Assembly (NCBI GenBank): GCA_947454055.1
Contig: CANGIS010000005.1
Coordinates: 1-64,000, forward strand
Origin: Hyphomicrobiales bacterium
GTDB lineage: Bacteria > Pseudomonadota > Alphaproteobacteria > Rhizobiales > Beijerinckiaceae
Length of the DNA: 64,000 nt
Direction of reading: 5' to 3'
The translations under genes were made by a program, and so were the position numbers. Below are positions 26,208-36,521 of this stretch, piece after piece (position 1 is the stretch's first letter; each line of letters opens with the position of its first letter). The notes beneath the pieces were generated by a model. It did no database searches and was not told where the DNA came from. It worked only from the letters and a program-made list of their open reading frames with translations.

Positions 26208-28451
26208 TCAAAAGCGCCAGTGAACACCTGCCGATGCAACGGCCTCGTCGACCGAGGCCTTGCTGGCATCGTGATTGCGAAGCGATAGCGAAACCCCGTA
26301 TCCGATCGTCTCTTGTTGCGCTGCGTAGGTAAAGCCCAAATCGAGAGGAATGGAAGGCGACCCCAAGGACACTCGCCGTGTCACATAATCAACGGTTCCA
26401 TCGAATTCGCGGCCGATCGCCACATGCGCATCGACCTCACCGGAAACGATTTGCCACGGGCTGATCAACGAAACCTGAAACAGATCATTGGGCTGCACAA
26501 TTTGTTTGCTCAAGAAGCTGATCCCGGCCTTGCGCGACCAGACATCCGAGAGCGGCGAAAAGATCGTGTCGGCACTCTCGCCCGATTGGGTGCGTCCCAT
26601 CTGGACAAAGGCATCAACGGAGAATCGCTGATCGAACGCTTGCGAATAACCCAGGTTGAATAATTGCGTCATGGCTGACGGCCCGAACGAAAACGCACCC
26701 CGATTATCGATTCCGAGGACGGCGCTGTCCTCGCGCAAGAGGCCTATGGCGGCCTCCAGATGCCGCGTGTCACCAAGCCGGACCGATCCCCCCATCATCG
26801 CAAGATCGCTTTGAGCTGTTCCGGCCTGATTGATGGCATCGACCCAATTCGAGCTTGGATCAAAATTCTGTCCGGAACCGTGCGCATACAGCGTCGAAAC
26901 CGAAACTTGCGGCGTCAGTGCAAAATCTGCGGTGCCAAAATAGCCATTTTCAAATTCACGCCCGACATCGCCCGAGGCCGTGAAAAAATGCGAGCCAAAG
27001 TGTTGGGATTGAGGTGTCCCCAAGACCGGCGCGCCGGCGCTCACAAAATAGGCCTGTGCACTCCCGAGGCCTGAGGAAACGGAAACCCGATCATCCGCGA
27101 AGGACAATCCGCTAAACGGGGAATTCTGCGAAGGGGATTGGAAAAACTGCACCCCTTGACGGCCTGCTTGTTGGGACGCAGCCCCATCAATCGACGCATA
27201 AAGGGCCGTGGTTGCATCGCCGATCAAGGTCGAGCGCGGGGCGGCAGGCTGAACGGCATTCAACGTAAATCCGCGTCCATAATCATCAAAGACCACCATC
27301 CCGCTCAACAGGCTATTGAAGGCCGCTTTGGAACCCAAGGTCGATGACGAAGTCAAGGAGGACGTCGAAAGGCTTTGTTGACTGGTTGAAACCCTGCTGG
27401 TTGTTGCAACCCGTGTCATGCCGATCGGGCTGAGCGCGGCACTGACATTCAACAATCCCCACCCGTAGACGGAATCGATACCGCGCGTGCCGAGATCGGT
27501 TGCCGACCGCTCCAGAATGGAGACCACATCAGCAGGGGTTAGAAGGGTGTTGCCCGCATAGGCTTTCTGGAACACAAGGCCTGCCGCACCTGTCACAAGC
27601 GGGGTAGCCATCGACGTACCACTCATCGCGCCGTATTTATTGCCGGGCAGATCGGATAAGTCGTTTTCGCCAGGCGCAACGATGAAAAAATTCTGAATTT
27701 TATTGGCAGCGGTGCAATTACCCGTCGCTGCGATGCATGCCGATCCAGGCCGATTTGAAAATGACGAAAGCTGATTCCTGGAATTCACACTGCCGACGAT
27801 CAGCACATTGGCGAGATCGGTCGAGGCATTGCCCGCGTAATATTCGTTCATCATATTGGCGCCGCTATTGCCTGCGGCTCTGACAAGCACCATCGATCCA
27901 AGATAGGTATGGAACAGCGTCAACTCGCTATTGATAAATACGTCGCCCCGCGCGGTGGGGCTGTAACTCATGTTAACGACCTTCGCTCCGAGCGATTGGG
28001 CTTTGTCGAGCGCTATTTTACCGACGTCGGTCGGAACCCAGGTCGTATCATCAAAGACCGGAATTGAAAAAATCGTCGCAAAGGGGTCGACACCGGCGAT
28101 TCCTGCATTGTTTCGGCTGGCGCCCACAAGACCGGAAACATGGGTCGCATGCGTATCGGCTTTGGTAAAAGTGCCGGAATAAACTTGGTAAACCGTCAAC
28201 CGTCCGGTCAAATCGGGATGCGTCGCATCCGCTTTTCCGTCGAGAATGGCAATTCCAAGATTTTTTGCGGCTAAATTGGTTGATCCCGCAATATAGGGGG
28301 AAAGGTTGGCATGCAGCGCGCTCGTTACACCGATCTGGGACAAATAGGGCTGATAATTGGTCGAATATTCATAATTTTGAGCGAAAACACCCGACGTCGG
28401 CAACATAGCCAACGCTAACGCGCAAATTCCGATATACCAACGACTACGCAT
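26208..28451 (-). CDS. Subtilisin-family serine protease autotransporter
   Basis: 747-residue type V secreted protein. After a signal peptide (to VFAQN) comes an S8 peptidase domain with the catalytic triad visible: Asp in IAILDGKAD, His in DTHATHVSGLVG and Ser in AMSGTSMATPLV. The C-terminal third, from about residue 440, has the alternating strands of an autotransporter barrel and ends in HWRF. The passenger would be displayed or released outside the cell. It lies between an unrelated methyltransferase (convergent) and the xylose-type importer. Confidence 0.92.
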   Translation of the reverse strand: MRSRWYIGICALALAMLPTSGVFAQNYEYSTNYQPYLSQIGVTSALHANLSPYIAGSTNLAAKNLGIAILDGKADATHPDLTGRLTVYQVYSGTFTKADTHATHVSGLVGASRNNAGIAGVDPFATIFSIPVFDDTTWVPTDVGKIALDKAQSLGAKVVNMSYSPTARGDVFINSELTLFHTYLGSMVLVRAAGNSGANMMNEYYAGNASTDLANVLIVGSVNSRNQLSSFSNRPGSACIAATGNCTAANKIQNFFIVAPGENDLSDLPGNKYGAMSGTSMATPLVTGAAGLVFQKAYAGNTLLTPADVVSILERSATDLGTRGIDSVYGWGLLNVSAALSPIGMTRVATTSRVSTSQQSLSTSSLTSSSTLGSKAAFNSLLSGMVVFDDYGRGFTLNAVQPAAPRSTLIGDATTALYASIDGAASQQAGRQGVQFFQSPSQNSPFSGLSFADDRVSVSSGLGSAQAYFVSAGAPVLGTPQSQHFGSHFFTASGDVGREFENGYFGTADFALTPQVSVSTLYAHGSGQNFDPSSNWVDAINQAGTAQSDLAMMGGSVRLGDTRHLEAAIGLLREDSAVLGIDNRGAFSFGPSAMTQLFNLGYSQAFDQRFSVDAFVQMGRTQSGESADTIFSPLSDVWSRKAGISFLSKQIVQPNDLFQVSLISPWQIVSGEVDAHVAIGREFDGTVDYVTRRVSLGSPSIPLDLGFTYAAQQETIGYGVSLSLRNHDASKASVDEAVASAGVHWRF

Positions 28452-28709
28452 TTACATATTACCCACAATAGGCATCATAGATTGGCGACCTGAATATTGT
28501 CAAAAGAGTGGCAAAGGCAACGGCCGGCACCCTCGCATGGTAACTTTCATGCCGCCACCACCAAGGGTGAGCGACAGAGTTCCGTCTCACAATGGAAAAA
28601 TCCTGATCCGCTCCGTCGCGCAGCAAATGGATGCAGCGAGCGGCTCAATTTCCTAAAACGCCCAACCCGCCCCCCGATGCCTAAAAGGTCAACGGCAGGG
28701 CGTTTGATA

Positions 28710-29531
28710 CTACATCGCACCGGGGCCCGGGATCGCACCTGCCGGGCATTTACCCAAAATGATCATGCCCAAAACTTCGTCCTTCGTCACATCGCCCACA
28801 CGTGCGGTTCCGACAATTCGGCCATTCTTCATCACGGCTACACGGTCCGCCAGATCAAAAACGTCGTGGATATCGTGGCTGATCAAGAAAATGCCGATCC
28901 CCTGCTTTTTCAATTCCAACGTCAGATCAGCCACTTGCTGGGTTTCCTGCGGCCCTAACGCTGCTGTCGGCTCGTCCATAATCAAAATATTGGCATTAAA
29001 ATGGATGGCGCGTGCGATGGCGACGGACTGGCGCTGACCACCCGATAGTTTTTTAACGGGCTCTTTGAAACGCCGGAAATTCGGGTTCAGACGTCCCATC
29101 ACCTCGCGGGTAGCCGCTTCCATGGCAATATCGTCTAATGTGCCCCATTTCGTCCGAATTTCGCGGCCTAAGAATAAATTGGCAGCCGCATCCACATTGT
29201 CCGCCAATGCAAGCGTCTGATAAATGGTCTCGATGCCGTAGCGCTTCGCATCGCGCGGATTATTGATCTGCACCTTTTCGCCATTGATATAAATTTCACC
29301 GTGATCGCGCTGATAGGCACCCGACAAGATCTTGATCAACGTCGATTTGCCGGCACCGTTATGGCCCAGCAACGCCACCACTTCGCCTTCATACAGTTCG
29401 ACCGAAGCGTGATCGACGGCGCGGATGCCGCCGAACGCGATCGAAATATCGCGCATTTCTGCAAGCGGTTTGCGACCTTCGCTAAAGGCGGCAATGGTAG
29501 GCGGGGTATCAATATTCATCATGGTGGTCAT
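28710..29531 (-). CDS. Sugar ABC transporter ATP-binding protein (XylG/FrcA-like, single domain)
   Basis: 273-residue ATPase with Walker [10 protein letters not shown], signature LSGGQRQ, and Walker [12 protein letters not shown]. Only one nucleotide-binding domain is present, as in FrcA of rhizobia, whereas the enterobacterial XylG has two; it should act as a homodimer. The start at 29531 follows GGGAGGGG; a TTG further upstream is less likely. Third gene of xylF-xylH-xylG, 14 bp after the permease. Confidence 0.9.
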   Translation of the reverse strand: MTTMMNIDTPPTIAAFSEGRKPLAEMRDISIAFGGIRAVDHASVELYEGEVVALLGHNGAGKSTLIKILSGAYQRDHGEIYINGEKVQINNPRDAKRYGIETIYQTLALADNVDAAANLFLGREIRTKWGTLDDIAMEAATREVMGRLNPNFRRFKEPVKKLSGGQRQSVAIARAIHFNANILIMDEPTAALGPQETQQVADLTLELKKQGIGIFLISHDIHDVFDLADRVAVMKNGRIVGTARVGDVTKDEVLGMIILGKCPAGAIPGPGAM

Positions 29532-29545
29532 GGTATGCCCCTCCC

Positions 29546-30877
29546 TCAATTCGACCGGCGGCGATAAAGCTGATCAAGCCAAACGGCAAAAACCAGCACC
29601 GAACCCACCGCCATATCTTTGAATGCCGAATCGAAATTCAAAAGCGTCATTCCCGATTGCAACGACTGCATCACAAGAGCACCAAGAATGGCGCCATAAA
29701 TCGTACCGACCCCCCCTGCGAGGGATGTGCCGCCGATCACCGTTGCAGCAATGACATAAAGCTCGTCGAATTGTCCAAGCGCGTTTGAAGCAGCGTTCAA
29801 CCGGGCGGACGAGATGCACGCCGAAACAGCCGCAAGAATGCCCATGATGCTAAACATTAAGAGCGTAATCCGCCGAGTATTGATACCCGCCAATTCAGCT
29901 GCTTCTGGGTTGCCGCCGATGGCGTAAATATAGCGGCCAAATCGCGTGCGCATGGCAACGAAGGTCATGATAATGCCCGCAGCGGCCGCAATCAGCACCG
30001 GAATAGCAAACCCGTGCGGGATGAAAAGACCACCATCCGGAATAGGGATATTGTTCGCTTCCGCGTAATCATTGGCAAGCTTCGGGGGGAAATAATAGGA
30101 ATTCACCAACCAAACAGTGCCGAGTGTCAACAAGCAGCCAACGGTGCCTAGAAAATTCTCGGCCCAAATCGGACGCAAGGGGAAATTAAATTTTTGACGT
30201 GACTGCCGTCCCGACCGAATGGCAAGGATGATCAAGCCGCATATGACGAGCCCAAGGATCCAGCTCGCCGTGGCCCCGATCGAGGCATAGAAAGGCCCGC
30301 CCCCCAGAAGTTCAAAATTCTCGTCCATCGGCGCAACCGTCTCGCCGCGAATAACGGCCCAAGCCGCGCCGCGCCACACAATCAAGCCGCCCAATGTCAC
30401 AATAAAGGAAGGAATGCCCGCATAAGCAATCAAATAGCCGTGAAACGCGCCAAGCAATGCACCTGCGCCAAGGCCAATTAACACGGTTAAAATCCAAATG
30501 GCGGGATGACCCACGCCGAGCCAAGGGCCTAACACATAGACTTGCGCGTAGCCCATAATAACCGCGATGACGCCTAACAACGAGCCAACGCTCAAATCGA
30601 TATGGCGCATGACGATGATCATCACCATGCCGGTCGTCATGACGGCGATGGACGATGTTTGAACCAATAAGATCCAAAGGTTACGGGGGGAAAGGAAAAT
30701 CCCATTTCCCGTGCGCCAGATGCCGGCGAGATGAAATCCGATCCAGATGAGAACAAGCGCTCCAACCATACCGAGCAAGCGCGTATCAAGTTCAGTGGCT
30801 CTCAAAAAACGCTGAAATGCGCTTTCTTGCGCCATGGCGGGTTCAAGATTTTTATCCGTTCCACTCGCCATCGCCAT
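29546..30877 (-). CDS. xylH: Sugar ABC transporter permease (XylH-like)
   Basis: 443-residue permease of the ribose/xylose class with about ten membrane segments. Recognisable are [27 protein letters not shown] and the cytoplasmic coupling region with [17 protein letters not shown]. The length and the extra periplasmic loop in the middle match XylH rather than the shorter RbsC type. Start chosen after GGGAGAGA. It is separated from the binding protein gene by 140 bp containing a terminator-like hairpin, which should lower its expression relative to xylF. Confidence 0.88.
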   Translation of the reverse strand: MAMASGTDKNLEPAMAQESAFQRFLRATELDTRLLGMVGALVLIWIGFHLAGIWRTGNGIFLSPRNLWILLVQTSSIAVMTTGMVMIIVMRHIDLSVGSLLGVIAVIMGYAQVYVLGPWLGVGHPAIWILTVLIGLGAGALLGAFHGYLIAYAGIPSFIVTLGGLIVWRGAAWAVIRGETVAPMDENFELLGGGPFYASIGATASWILGLVICGLIILAIRSGRQSRQKFNFPLRPIWAENFLGTVGCLLTLGTVWLVNSYYFPPKLANDYAEANNIPIPDGGLFIPHGFAIPVLIAAAAGIIMTFVAMRTRFGRYIYAIGGNPEAAELAGINTRRITLLMFSIMGILAAVSACISSARLNAASNALGQFDELYVIAATVIGGTSLAGGVGTIYGAILGALVMQSLQSGMTLLNFDSAFKDMAVGSVLVFAVWLDQLYRRRSN

Positions 30878-30935
30878 TCTCTCCCGACTCTTCGTCAATC
30901 TTTTACATTCGTGAGTGACCATGCATCGCAGGTCA

Positions 30936-30968
30936 GAAAAATCCGCGCCGCTCAGCGAGCGACGCGGA
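30936..30968 (-). terminator. Intra-operon hairpin between xylF and xylH
   Basis: On the minus strand, TCCGCG and CGCGGA enclose a second stem CGCTC/GAGCG around a 3-base loop, followed by five T. This is a partial terminator or 3' end protector placed so that the binding protein mRNA is favoured. Confidence 0.75.
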
Positions 30969-31017
30969 CATCGTTTATGAAGCGCAGTCAGACCAAACTG
31001 ATGCGCGAAGCGTCATA

Positions 31018-32061
31018 TCAGCCGCAAGCCTTGACCGAACCAGCCTTCACGCCAGCGCAGGCCTTTTCCTTCGAGATGTGACCGGAGTCGATCGCGAGGT
31101 TAAGCGAGTCTTTGGTGATGACGGTTGGGGCGAGAAGGATGGAGTTCATCTCTACGCCCTTTTTGCCGAGGTTAAACTTGGCAACGCCTGGAAGCTTGTC
31201 AATCGCGGTACCATCGGCAATCATGTTAGCAGCTTCGCCAGCAGCCTTGCCGAGTTGGGTCGCATCTTTCCAAACCGAAACGGTCTGGGTGCCAAGGGCA
31301 ACGCGGTTGATGGCAGCAAGATCGCCGTCCTGACCGGAAACAGCGACCGAGCCGTCCATGCCTTGCGCCTTAAGGGCTGCAACGGCACCCGAAGCCATGC
31401 CATCGTTTTCAGAAACGACCGCATCGACCTTGTTACCCGTTGAAGTCAAGCACTGCTCCATTTCCTTCTGAGCATTGTCTGGCTTCCAGCCATCCGTGAA
31501 GGTTTCGCAAACATTCTTGATTTTGCCTGCCTTGATCGCATCGCCGAGTACTTCCTGGATGCCCTTGAAAAGGAAGGTAGCGTTCGGATCACCCTTGTCA
31601 CCCTTGATGAAAGCGTAGTTGCCCGATGGCTTTACCTTCTGGACTTCTTTCGCCATCAAACGGCCAACGCCAATGTTGTCGAAGGTAATGTAGAGTGCGC
31701 TTGGATCTTCGAACTGGACATCATATGCCATCGTCTTGATGCCAGCGTCGCGAGCAGCCTTGATGGATGGGAGAATGGCATCCGAATCATAAGCAACGAT
31801 GACGATCACGTCGACCTTCTGAGTGATCAACCCTTCAATGTCCTTGGCTTGCTTTTCGGCCGAACCTTGAGCGTCGGTCGAGACATATTTGTTGCCACCG
31901 GCCAGCACTGCGGCCTTGATTGCAGCTTCGTCGGTCTTCCAACGCTCTTCCTGGAATGTCTTCCAAGAGACGGCAATTGTCTTATCCTTTGCAACGGCAG
32001 GCATAGCCATAGCGCCTAAAAGTAGCGCGCCGCTCACGGCAGCGATTGAAGCTTTAAACAT
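31018..32061 (-). CDS. xylF: Sugar ABC transporter substrate-binding protein (XylF-like)
   Basis: 347-residue periplasmic protein with signal peptide (to MPAVAKDK). The sequence is typical of the XylF group: VSWKTFQEERWKTDE near the start, VDVIVIVAYDSDAI, DVQFEDPSALYITFDNIGVG, and VVSENDGMASGAVAALK. Four cysteines, in pairs near residue 200 and the C-terminus, may form disulfides. It leads the importer operon. D-xylose is the family's known ligand; the actual one may be a related sugar. Confidence 0.88.
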   Translation of the reverse strand: MFKASIAAVSGALLLGAMAMPAVAKDKTIAVSWKTFQEERWKTDEAAIKAAVLAGGNKYVSTDAQGSAEKQAKDIEGLITQKVDVIVIVAYDSDAILPSIKAARDAGIKTMAYDVQFEDPSALYITFDNIGVGRLMAKEVQKVKPSGNYAFIKGDKGDPNATFLFKGIQEVLGDAIKAGKIKNVCETFTDGWKPDNAQKEMEQCLTSTGNKVDAVVSENDGMASGAVAALKAQGMDGSVAVSGQDGDLAAINRVALGTQTVSVWKDATQLGKAAGEAANMIADGTAIDKLPGVAKFNLGKKGVEMNSILLAPTVITKDSLNLAIDSGHISKEKACAGVKAGSVKACG

Positions 32062-32285
32062 CCTTGGAGTTCCCTCATGTAAGGTCGTCATTTAAAAATG
32101 CAGGCCCGTTTAATCGAACCTCAAAAACCAATTGCCAAAACTCGCCAAAGAGTCAACATAGCAGGTATGAATATTACGCAGGTGTCAAAAAATTATCGAG
32201 AATGAAAGTTGAAGCCCGAGCGTGAGAATCCATCAAAACTCGATAAAAATGATGGTAATCAAAATTATAAATTTGAGTAATTTCA

Positions 32286-33695
32286 ATGACTTGCTTTCAA
32301 AAAAATATCAATTTTGGCACTAATGCGACGCTGGAAAAAAGAATTCATGCTTTGTGGCAAGGATGGGTAACCTTCCTCCACGATTGTATTTCAAGTCGGC
32401 TCCCGGCGCTCTGTATGATCGCGCTTGTTGCGCTTTCGTCGGGCACAGCATCGGCGGCTACTTCCGACGAAATCTTGCGAAAATGGTATGGCCTCAGCCT
32501 GTCGCTGATCCGGCACACCCCAACCTATTCCCCACCCGTTGCAAGCCGCGCGCTCGCTTATCTCGGCGTCACCTCGTACGAGGCCGTAGCGAGTGGATCG
32601 CCCCAATTACAATCGCTCGCTGGACAGCTCAACGGCTTAAAGCCGCTAACCGCTCGGGAAAATGGGTTGGATTACGATGACGTCGTTGTCCTCGAGACGG
32701 CGCTTGCCACGGTAATCCACGATTTGTTCAACAATACGGGGCCTAGCGGTCAGCAAGCGATCCAACATCTTGAAGATGAGTTGAAAGCAAGCACCGTAAC
32801 ACTGGGCTCGACGCCAGAATCCCAAGCGCGAAGCACCGCTTATGGTCGCACCATCGCCGCGCATATTATCGCTTGGTCACGAGAAGATGGCGGTGCAGTC
32901 ATCGACAATATGGGCTTTCCGCTCACCTATGGGCTCGACAAAAGACCCGGCCATTGGGTGCCGACCAATCCCCTGGCGCGACAGCAGCAGGTGCCGCTTT
33001 TACCCAATTGGGGTAAAAATCGCCCCTTTGCGATGCCGGAGGGCGCCTCGTGCCCCTTGCCTCCACCGCTCGACTATAGCGAAGACCCCGGCTCGGCCTT
33101 TTATAAAGACGCCCTTGAGACCTACCAAACCGGCAAATCGCTCACCAATGAGCAAAAGGCCATCGCTTTTTTCTGGACCGATGATGCCATGGCATCGCCG
33201 ACGCCTGCGGGGCATTGGTCATCGATTTTGCTCCAAATTGCCGAACATGATCACTTGCCACTTGAAAAGCACGTTGACGCGCTAGCCCGTTTGGGTATCG
33301 CCATGGCCGATGCCTTTATTGGCTGCTGGCATGAAAAATACCGCTATGATCTGGTTCGCCCGATTACCTATATCCGAAAATTCATTGCGCCCGATTGGAC
33401 CCCGTTTTTGCTGACCCCGCCTTTCCCGGAATATCCGAGCGGCCACAGCACACTGTCGGCGGCAGCAGCAACCGTGCTGGCATCGGTTATTGGCGACCCT
33501 TATTCTTTTACCGATCACACCCGCGAGCGCGATACAGCCATTCCCCGCAGCTTCGATAGTTTTTGGAGCGCTGCAAAAGAGGCCGAAATTTCGCGCCTCT
33601 ATGGCGGCATTCATTTTCGCACAGCGATTGAGCGGGGCTTCGAACAGGGACGCTGCATTGGTGCTTATGCGCTCGCGCTCAAAACAACAAGGTAA
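32286..33695 (+). CDS. Vanadium-dependent haloperoxidase-like (PAP2 superfamily) exported protein
   Basis: 469 residues with an N-terminal signal anchor ending near TASAATS. All vanadate-binding positions of the family can be placed: K351 and R358 in KYRYDLVR, S385-G386-H387 in EYPSGHSTLS, and R437 and H443 in SRLYGGIHF. The acid/base histidine is thus present. The protein may oxidise halides with hydrogen peroxide or act as a phosphatase; sequence cannot decide which. Its stop lies 3 bp before the next gene, so the two are one unit. The N-terminal leader is unusually long and the start may be internal. Confidence 0.85.
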   Translation: MTCFQKNINFGTNATLEKRIHALWQGWVTFLHDCISSRLPALCMIALVALSSGTASAATSDEILRKWYGLSLSLIRHTPTYSPPVASRALAYLGVTSYEAVASGSPQLQSLAGQLNGLKPLTARENGLDYDDVVVLETALATVIHDLFNNTGPSGQQAIQHLEDELKASTVTLGSTPESQARSTAYGRTIAAHIIAWSREDGGAVIDNMGFPLTYGLDKRPGHWVPTNPLARQQQVPLLPNWGKNRPFAMPEGASCPLPPPLDYSEDPGSAFYKDALETYQTGKSLTNEQKAIAFFWTDDAMASPTPAGHWSSILLQIAEHDHLPLEKHVDALARLGIAMADAFIGCWHEKYRYDLVRPITYIRKFIAPDWTPFLLTPPFPEYPSGHSTLSAAAATVLASVIGDPYSFTDHTRERDTAIPRSFDSFWSAAKEAEISRLYGGIHFRTAIERGFEQGRCIGAYALALKTTR

Positions 33696-33698
33696 ACA

Positions 33699-35321
33699 AT
33701 GTTTGTCCTCAAGAGACTACTTTTTAGCATTTGTTTGACATCAGCAATAACGAGTTATTCGGCACCAATCTGTGCTGCTGATCGTTTGACGGCTCCCGTC
33801 TTTCAAGAAGAAACGGCATTATCGGGCATAAGCAGCATCTATGCGGGCGATTGGCAATATATGGTGGGCGGCGGCGTTGCGACCCTCGACTGCAACGGCG
33901 ATGGCTATCCCGACCTTGCCTTCGCAGGCGGGGAAGCAAAGGCGTCTTTATATATCAACAAAAGTACCCGAGGTGGACCTCTCTCGTTTGAACGTGCCGA
34001 AAGCGGCCTAGAACTTGAACACGTCACCGGCATCTATCCGCTCGATATCGACGGCGACGGTATAACCGACTTAGTGGTGTTGAGGGTCGGCGAAACCGTG
34101 CTGATGCGCGGGCTTAGCGAGTGTCGCTTCGAGCGCGCCAACGAGGCCTGGCATTTCAACGGCGGTAACGCCTGGTGGACGTCGTTCTCTGCCACTTGGG
34201 AAAAAGGGGCTTCGTGGCCGACGCTCGCCTTGGGTGCCTATATTGATCCGCAGTCGGAAGCCAACCCTTGGGGTTCGTGCACCGAAAATCGTCTGTTTCG
34301 TCCGCTTGGTGATCAAAAAGGGTTCAACGACCCGGTCGCCCTAAAACCCAGCTATTGCGCTCTATCCATGCTCTTCACCGACTGGAATCGTTCAGGTGTC
34401 CCAGCGCTTCGCGTATCCAATGACCGCGAATATTATGAGGGCGGTCAAGAACAGTTATGGCACATCGATCCGGGCGAGCCACCGCGCCTTTATTCGGATG
34501 CGGAGGGTTGGAAATTTCTCAAAATTTGGGGAATGGGAATCGCAAGTACCACCTTCCCAGACGATCGTTATCCGTCCTACTTTTTGACAAGCATGTCGGA
34601 TAACAAGCTTCAAATTCTTCAGCAGCCGAACAAGGAAGTTCCTCCCCTCCCGGCTTATAAAGATCTCGCCTTCGACCGAGGCGCCGTAGCCTATCGGCCC
34701 TATACCGGCGACGATCTCAAGCCTAGCACCGCTTGGCATGCACAGTTTGAAGACATGAACAATGATGGGTTACCCGATCTGTTCATTGCCAAAGGCAATG
34801 TCGACAGGATGCCGGATTTTGCGCAGAAGGACCCCAATAATCTTTTGCTCCAGCAGCCCGGCGGAACCTTTAAAGAAGTCGGCGATATTGCGGGCGTGGC
34901 TAGCGTCCGGAACGCGCGCGGTGCCTCGCTCGCCGATTTCAATCTCGATGGCAAAATCGATCTTCTGGTCGTCAACCGCCGGGAAAATGTGCAACTTTGG
35001 CAAAATGTCACACCGGATGCCGGCAACTTCATTGAAGTGATGCTGCATCAGGATGGCCCTAACCGGGACGCCATCGGAGCTTGGCTCGAAGTCGACAATG
35101 GTGACCGCATCATCCGGCGTGAAATCACGGTGGGCGGCGGGCACGCCAGCGGACAATTGGGCTGGCGTCATTTCGGTGTCGGCGCTGCCCAAACCGTCAA
35201 GATCAGAACCATCTGGCCGGACGGCTCAACCGATGCGTGGGAAACGGTGTCGAGCAATGCGTTTTACGCGTTGAACCATGGCCAGGCTGCCAAGCTTTGG
35301 CAAACGGGATCCGCACCGTGA
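33699..35321 (+). CDS. Exported FG-GAP/VCBS repeat protein with ASPIC/UnbV domain (CRTAC1-like)
   Basis: 540-residue protein with a signal peptide (to ICAADR). At least four calcium-loop repeats are seen: LDCNGDGYPDLAF, LDIDGDGITDLVV, DMNNDGLPDLFI and DFNLDGKIDLLV, as in seven-bladed FG-GAP propellers. The end (IGAWLEV, GGGHASGQLGWRHFGVG, IRTIWPDG) is the ASPIC/UnbV domain of CRTAC1 relatives. It is coupled to the haloperoxidase-like gene, so the pair may act together on an outer-surface substrate. Function of this family is unknown to me. Confidence 0.85.
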   Translation: MFVLKRLLFSICLTSAITSYSAPICAADRLTAPVFQEETALSGISSIYAGDWQYMVGGGVATLDCNGDGYPDLAFAGGEAKASLYINKSTRGGPLSFERAESGLELEHVTGIYPLDIDGDGITDLVVLRVGETVLMRGLSECRFERANEAWHFNGGNAWWTSFSATWEKGASWPTLALGAYIDPQSEANPWGSCTENRLFRPLGDQKGFNDPVALKPSYCALSMLFTDWNRSGVPALRVSNDREYYEGGQEQLWHIDPGEPPRLYSDAEGWKFLKIWGMGIASTTFPDDRYPSYFLTSMSDNKLQILQQPNKEVPPLPAYKDLAFDRGAVAYRPYTGDDLKPSTAWHAQFEDMNNDGLPDLFIAKGNVDRMPDFAQKDPNNLLLQQPGGTFKEVGDIAGVASVRNARGASLADFNLDGKIDLLVVNRRENVQLWQNVTPDAGNFIEVMLHQDGPNRDAIGAWLEVDNGDRIIRREITVGGGHASGQLGWRHFGVGAAQTVKIRTIWPDGSTDAWETVSSNAFYALNHGQAAKLWQTGSAP

Positions 35322-35395
35322 GAGCCCTAAAAAGCCGCATGGACAAAGTGACGTTGTGTTCAGGTAACCGGTAAAAATCGGATAGAGAGTTCAAG

Positions 35396-36346
35396 GTGTC
35401 TGTGAAAAAAAGCCCTACCAAGAAGGCACCAAAACAGCTTGGCGCCGTCTCGCAAAATTATGAGGAAATCGTCAACGCGATCATCTTGAAATATCCGTCG
35501 CTATCGGATGGATATCAGCAAATTGCTCGCTTTCTTACCCAAAACCCGAATGTCGTGGCGCTGGAAACGATCAATTCGATTGCACGCGGATGCCATACAC
35601 ATCCATCCAGTCTCGTTCGCTTTGCCCAGCTTTTCGGATTTTCGGGGTTTAAGGCGATGCAGTCGGTTTTTCAAACCCGACTGGCCACGGCCGCGCCAGG
35701 CTTCCGTCAACGCGTTCATGCGCTCGAAAGCGACCTCGCCCATTCGAACCATCAAGGCGATAAGGGCTATCTCAACAATCTCGTCGTTCGCGATATTGCC
35801 TCGCTGCAAGGCTTGCTGGAATCTGTCGATGAACGCGCATTGTCGGACGCTGCCAAACTGCTGGCGCGGGCCGAAACCATTTACATAGCCGGCCAACTTC
35901 GTTCCGAACCCATCAGCATTCTGTTGAGGTATTTATTGGTGATGCTGAAAAGGCGCACCGTTTTGCTGGACCCCGCAGGCGGGCTTGCCGAGGAAATGGC
36001 GGCAATATTGACACCCAAAGATGTCTTGGTGGCCATTTCCTTCCGCCATTATGCCAAAGAAGTTGTGACAATCAACGAAGTCGCCATCGCCAATTCAACG
36101 CCGACCATCGCTATCACCGATAGCCCGTTGTCGCCCATCGCGAAGAATGCGCGCGTCCTGTTCAGCATACCCGAAGATGAATATTCCTTCTCGCGGTCGC
36201 TGGCCGCCCCCATGTGTCTGGCCCAATCGCTGGCCGTGGCAACAGCCGCCGCCCTTCAGCCGGATAAAACGGCCCACCCGCGTATCCCGACGGTAACGGG
36301 CAAAGCGAAGGCCAAGCGTCGGCCAGATCAGGACCAATCAACGTGA
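35396..36346 (+). CDS. MurR/RpiR family transcriptional regulator
   Basis: 316 residues. An N-terminal helix-turn-helix (about 20-100, with YPSLSDGYQQIARFLTQNP and the LVRFAQLFGFSGFKAMQ turn) is followed by a SIS sugar-binding domain from about residue 130 (IYIAGQLRSEPISILLRY, VLVAISFRHYAKEVV, TPTIAITDSPLSPIA). The GTG start is preceded by GAGAG. It is directly upstream of the catabolic operon on the same strand, so it probably senses a pathway intermediate and controls that operon. Confidence 0.88.
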   Translation: MSVKKSPTKKAPKQLGAVSQNYEEIVNAIILKYPSLSDGYQQIARFLTQNPNVVALETINSIARGCHTHPSSLVRFAQLFGFSGFKAMQSVFQTRLATAAPGFRQRVHALESDLAHSNHQGDKGYLNNLVVRDIASLQGLLESVDERALSDAAKLLARAETIYIAGQLRSEPISILLRYLLVMLKRRTVLLDPAGGLAEEMAAILTPKDVLVAISFRHYAKEVVTINEVAIANSTPTIAITDSPLSPIAKNARVLFSIPEDEYSFSRSLAAPMCLAQSLAVATAAALQPDKTAHPRIPTVTGKAKAKRRPDQDQST

Positions 36347-36406
36347 AACAGGGCGGGTCGCTCCACGCCTGCATTTTTCAACAAATAAAATTGCCAACTG
36401 CAAAAA

Positions 36407-36436
36407 ATAACAATATTAATTGCAAAACATTGTTAT
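36407..36436. promoter_or_regulatory. Candidate operator in front of the catabolic operon
   Basis: A perfect 8-bp inverted repeat, ATAACAAT at 36407-36414 and ATTGTTAT at 36429-36436, with 14 bp between, lies in an A+T-rich patch 86 bp before the aldehyde dehydrogenase start. A shorter TTGC/GCAA dyad lies just upstream at 36391-36403. Position and symmetry suit binding by the upstream RpiR-type regulator; this is inference. Confidence 0.5.
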
Positions 36437-36521
36437 ACGATCATCCAAAAAGCGTACCTGTCAAAATTTCATCTGACACTGGCTATTGATGTTTGAACAA
36501 GACAATAGACGGGAGAGACCC

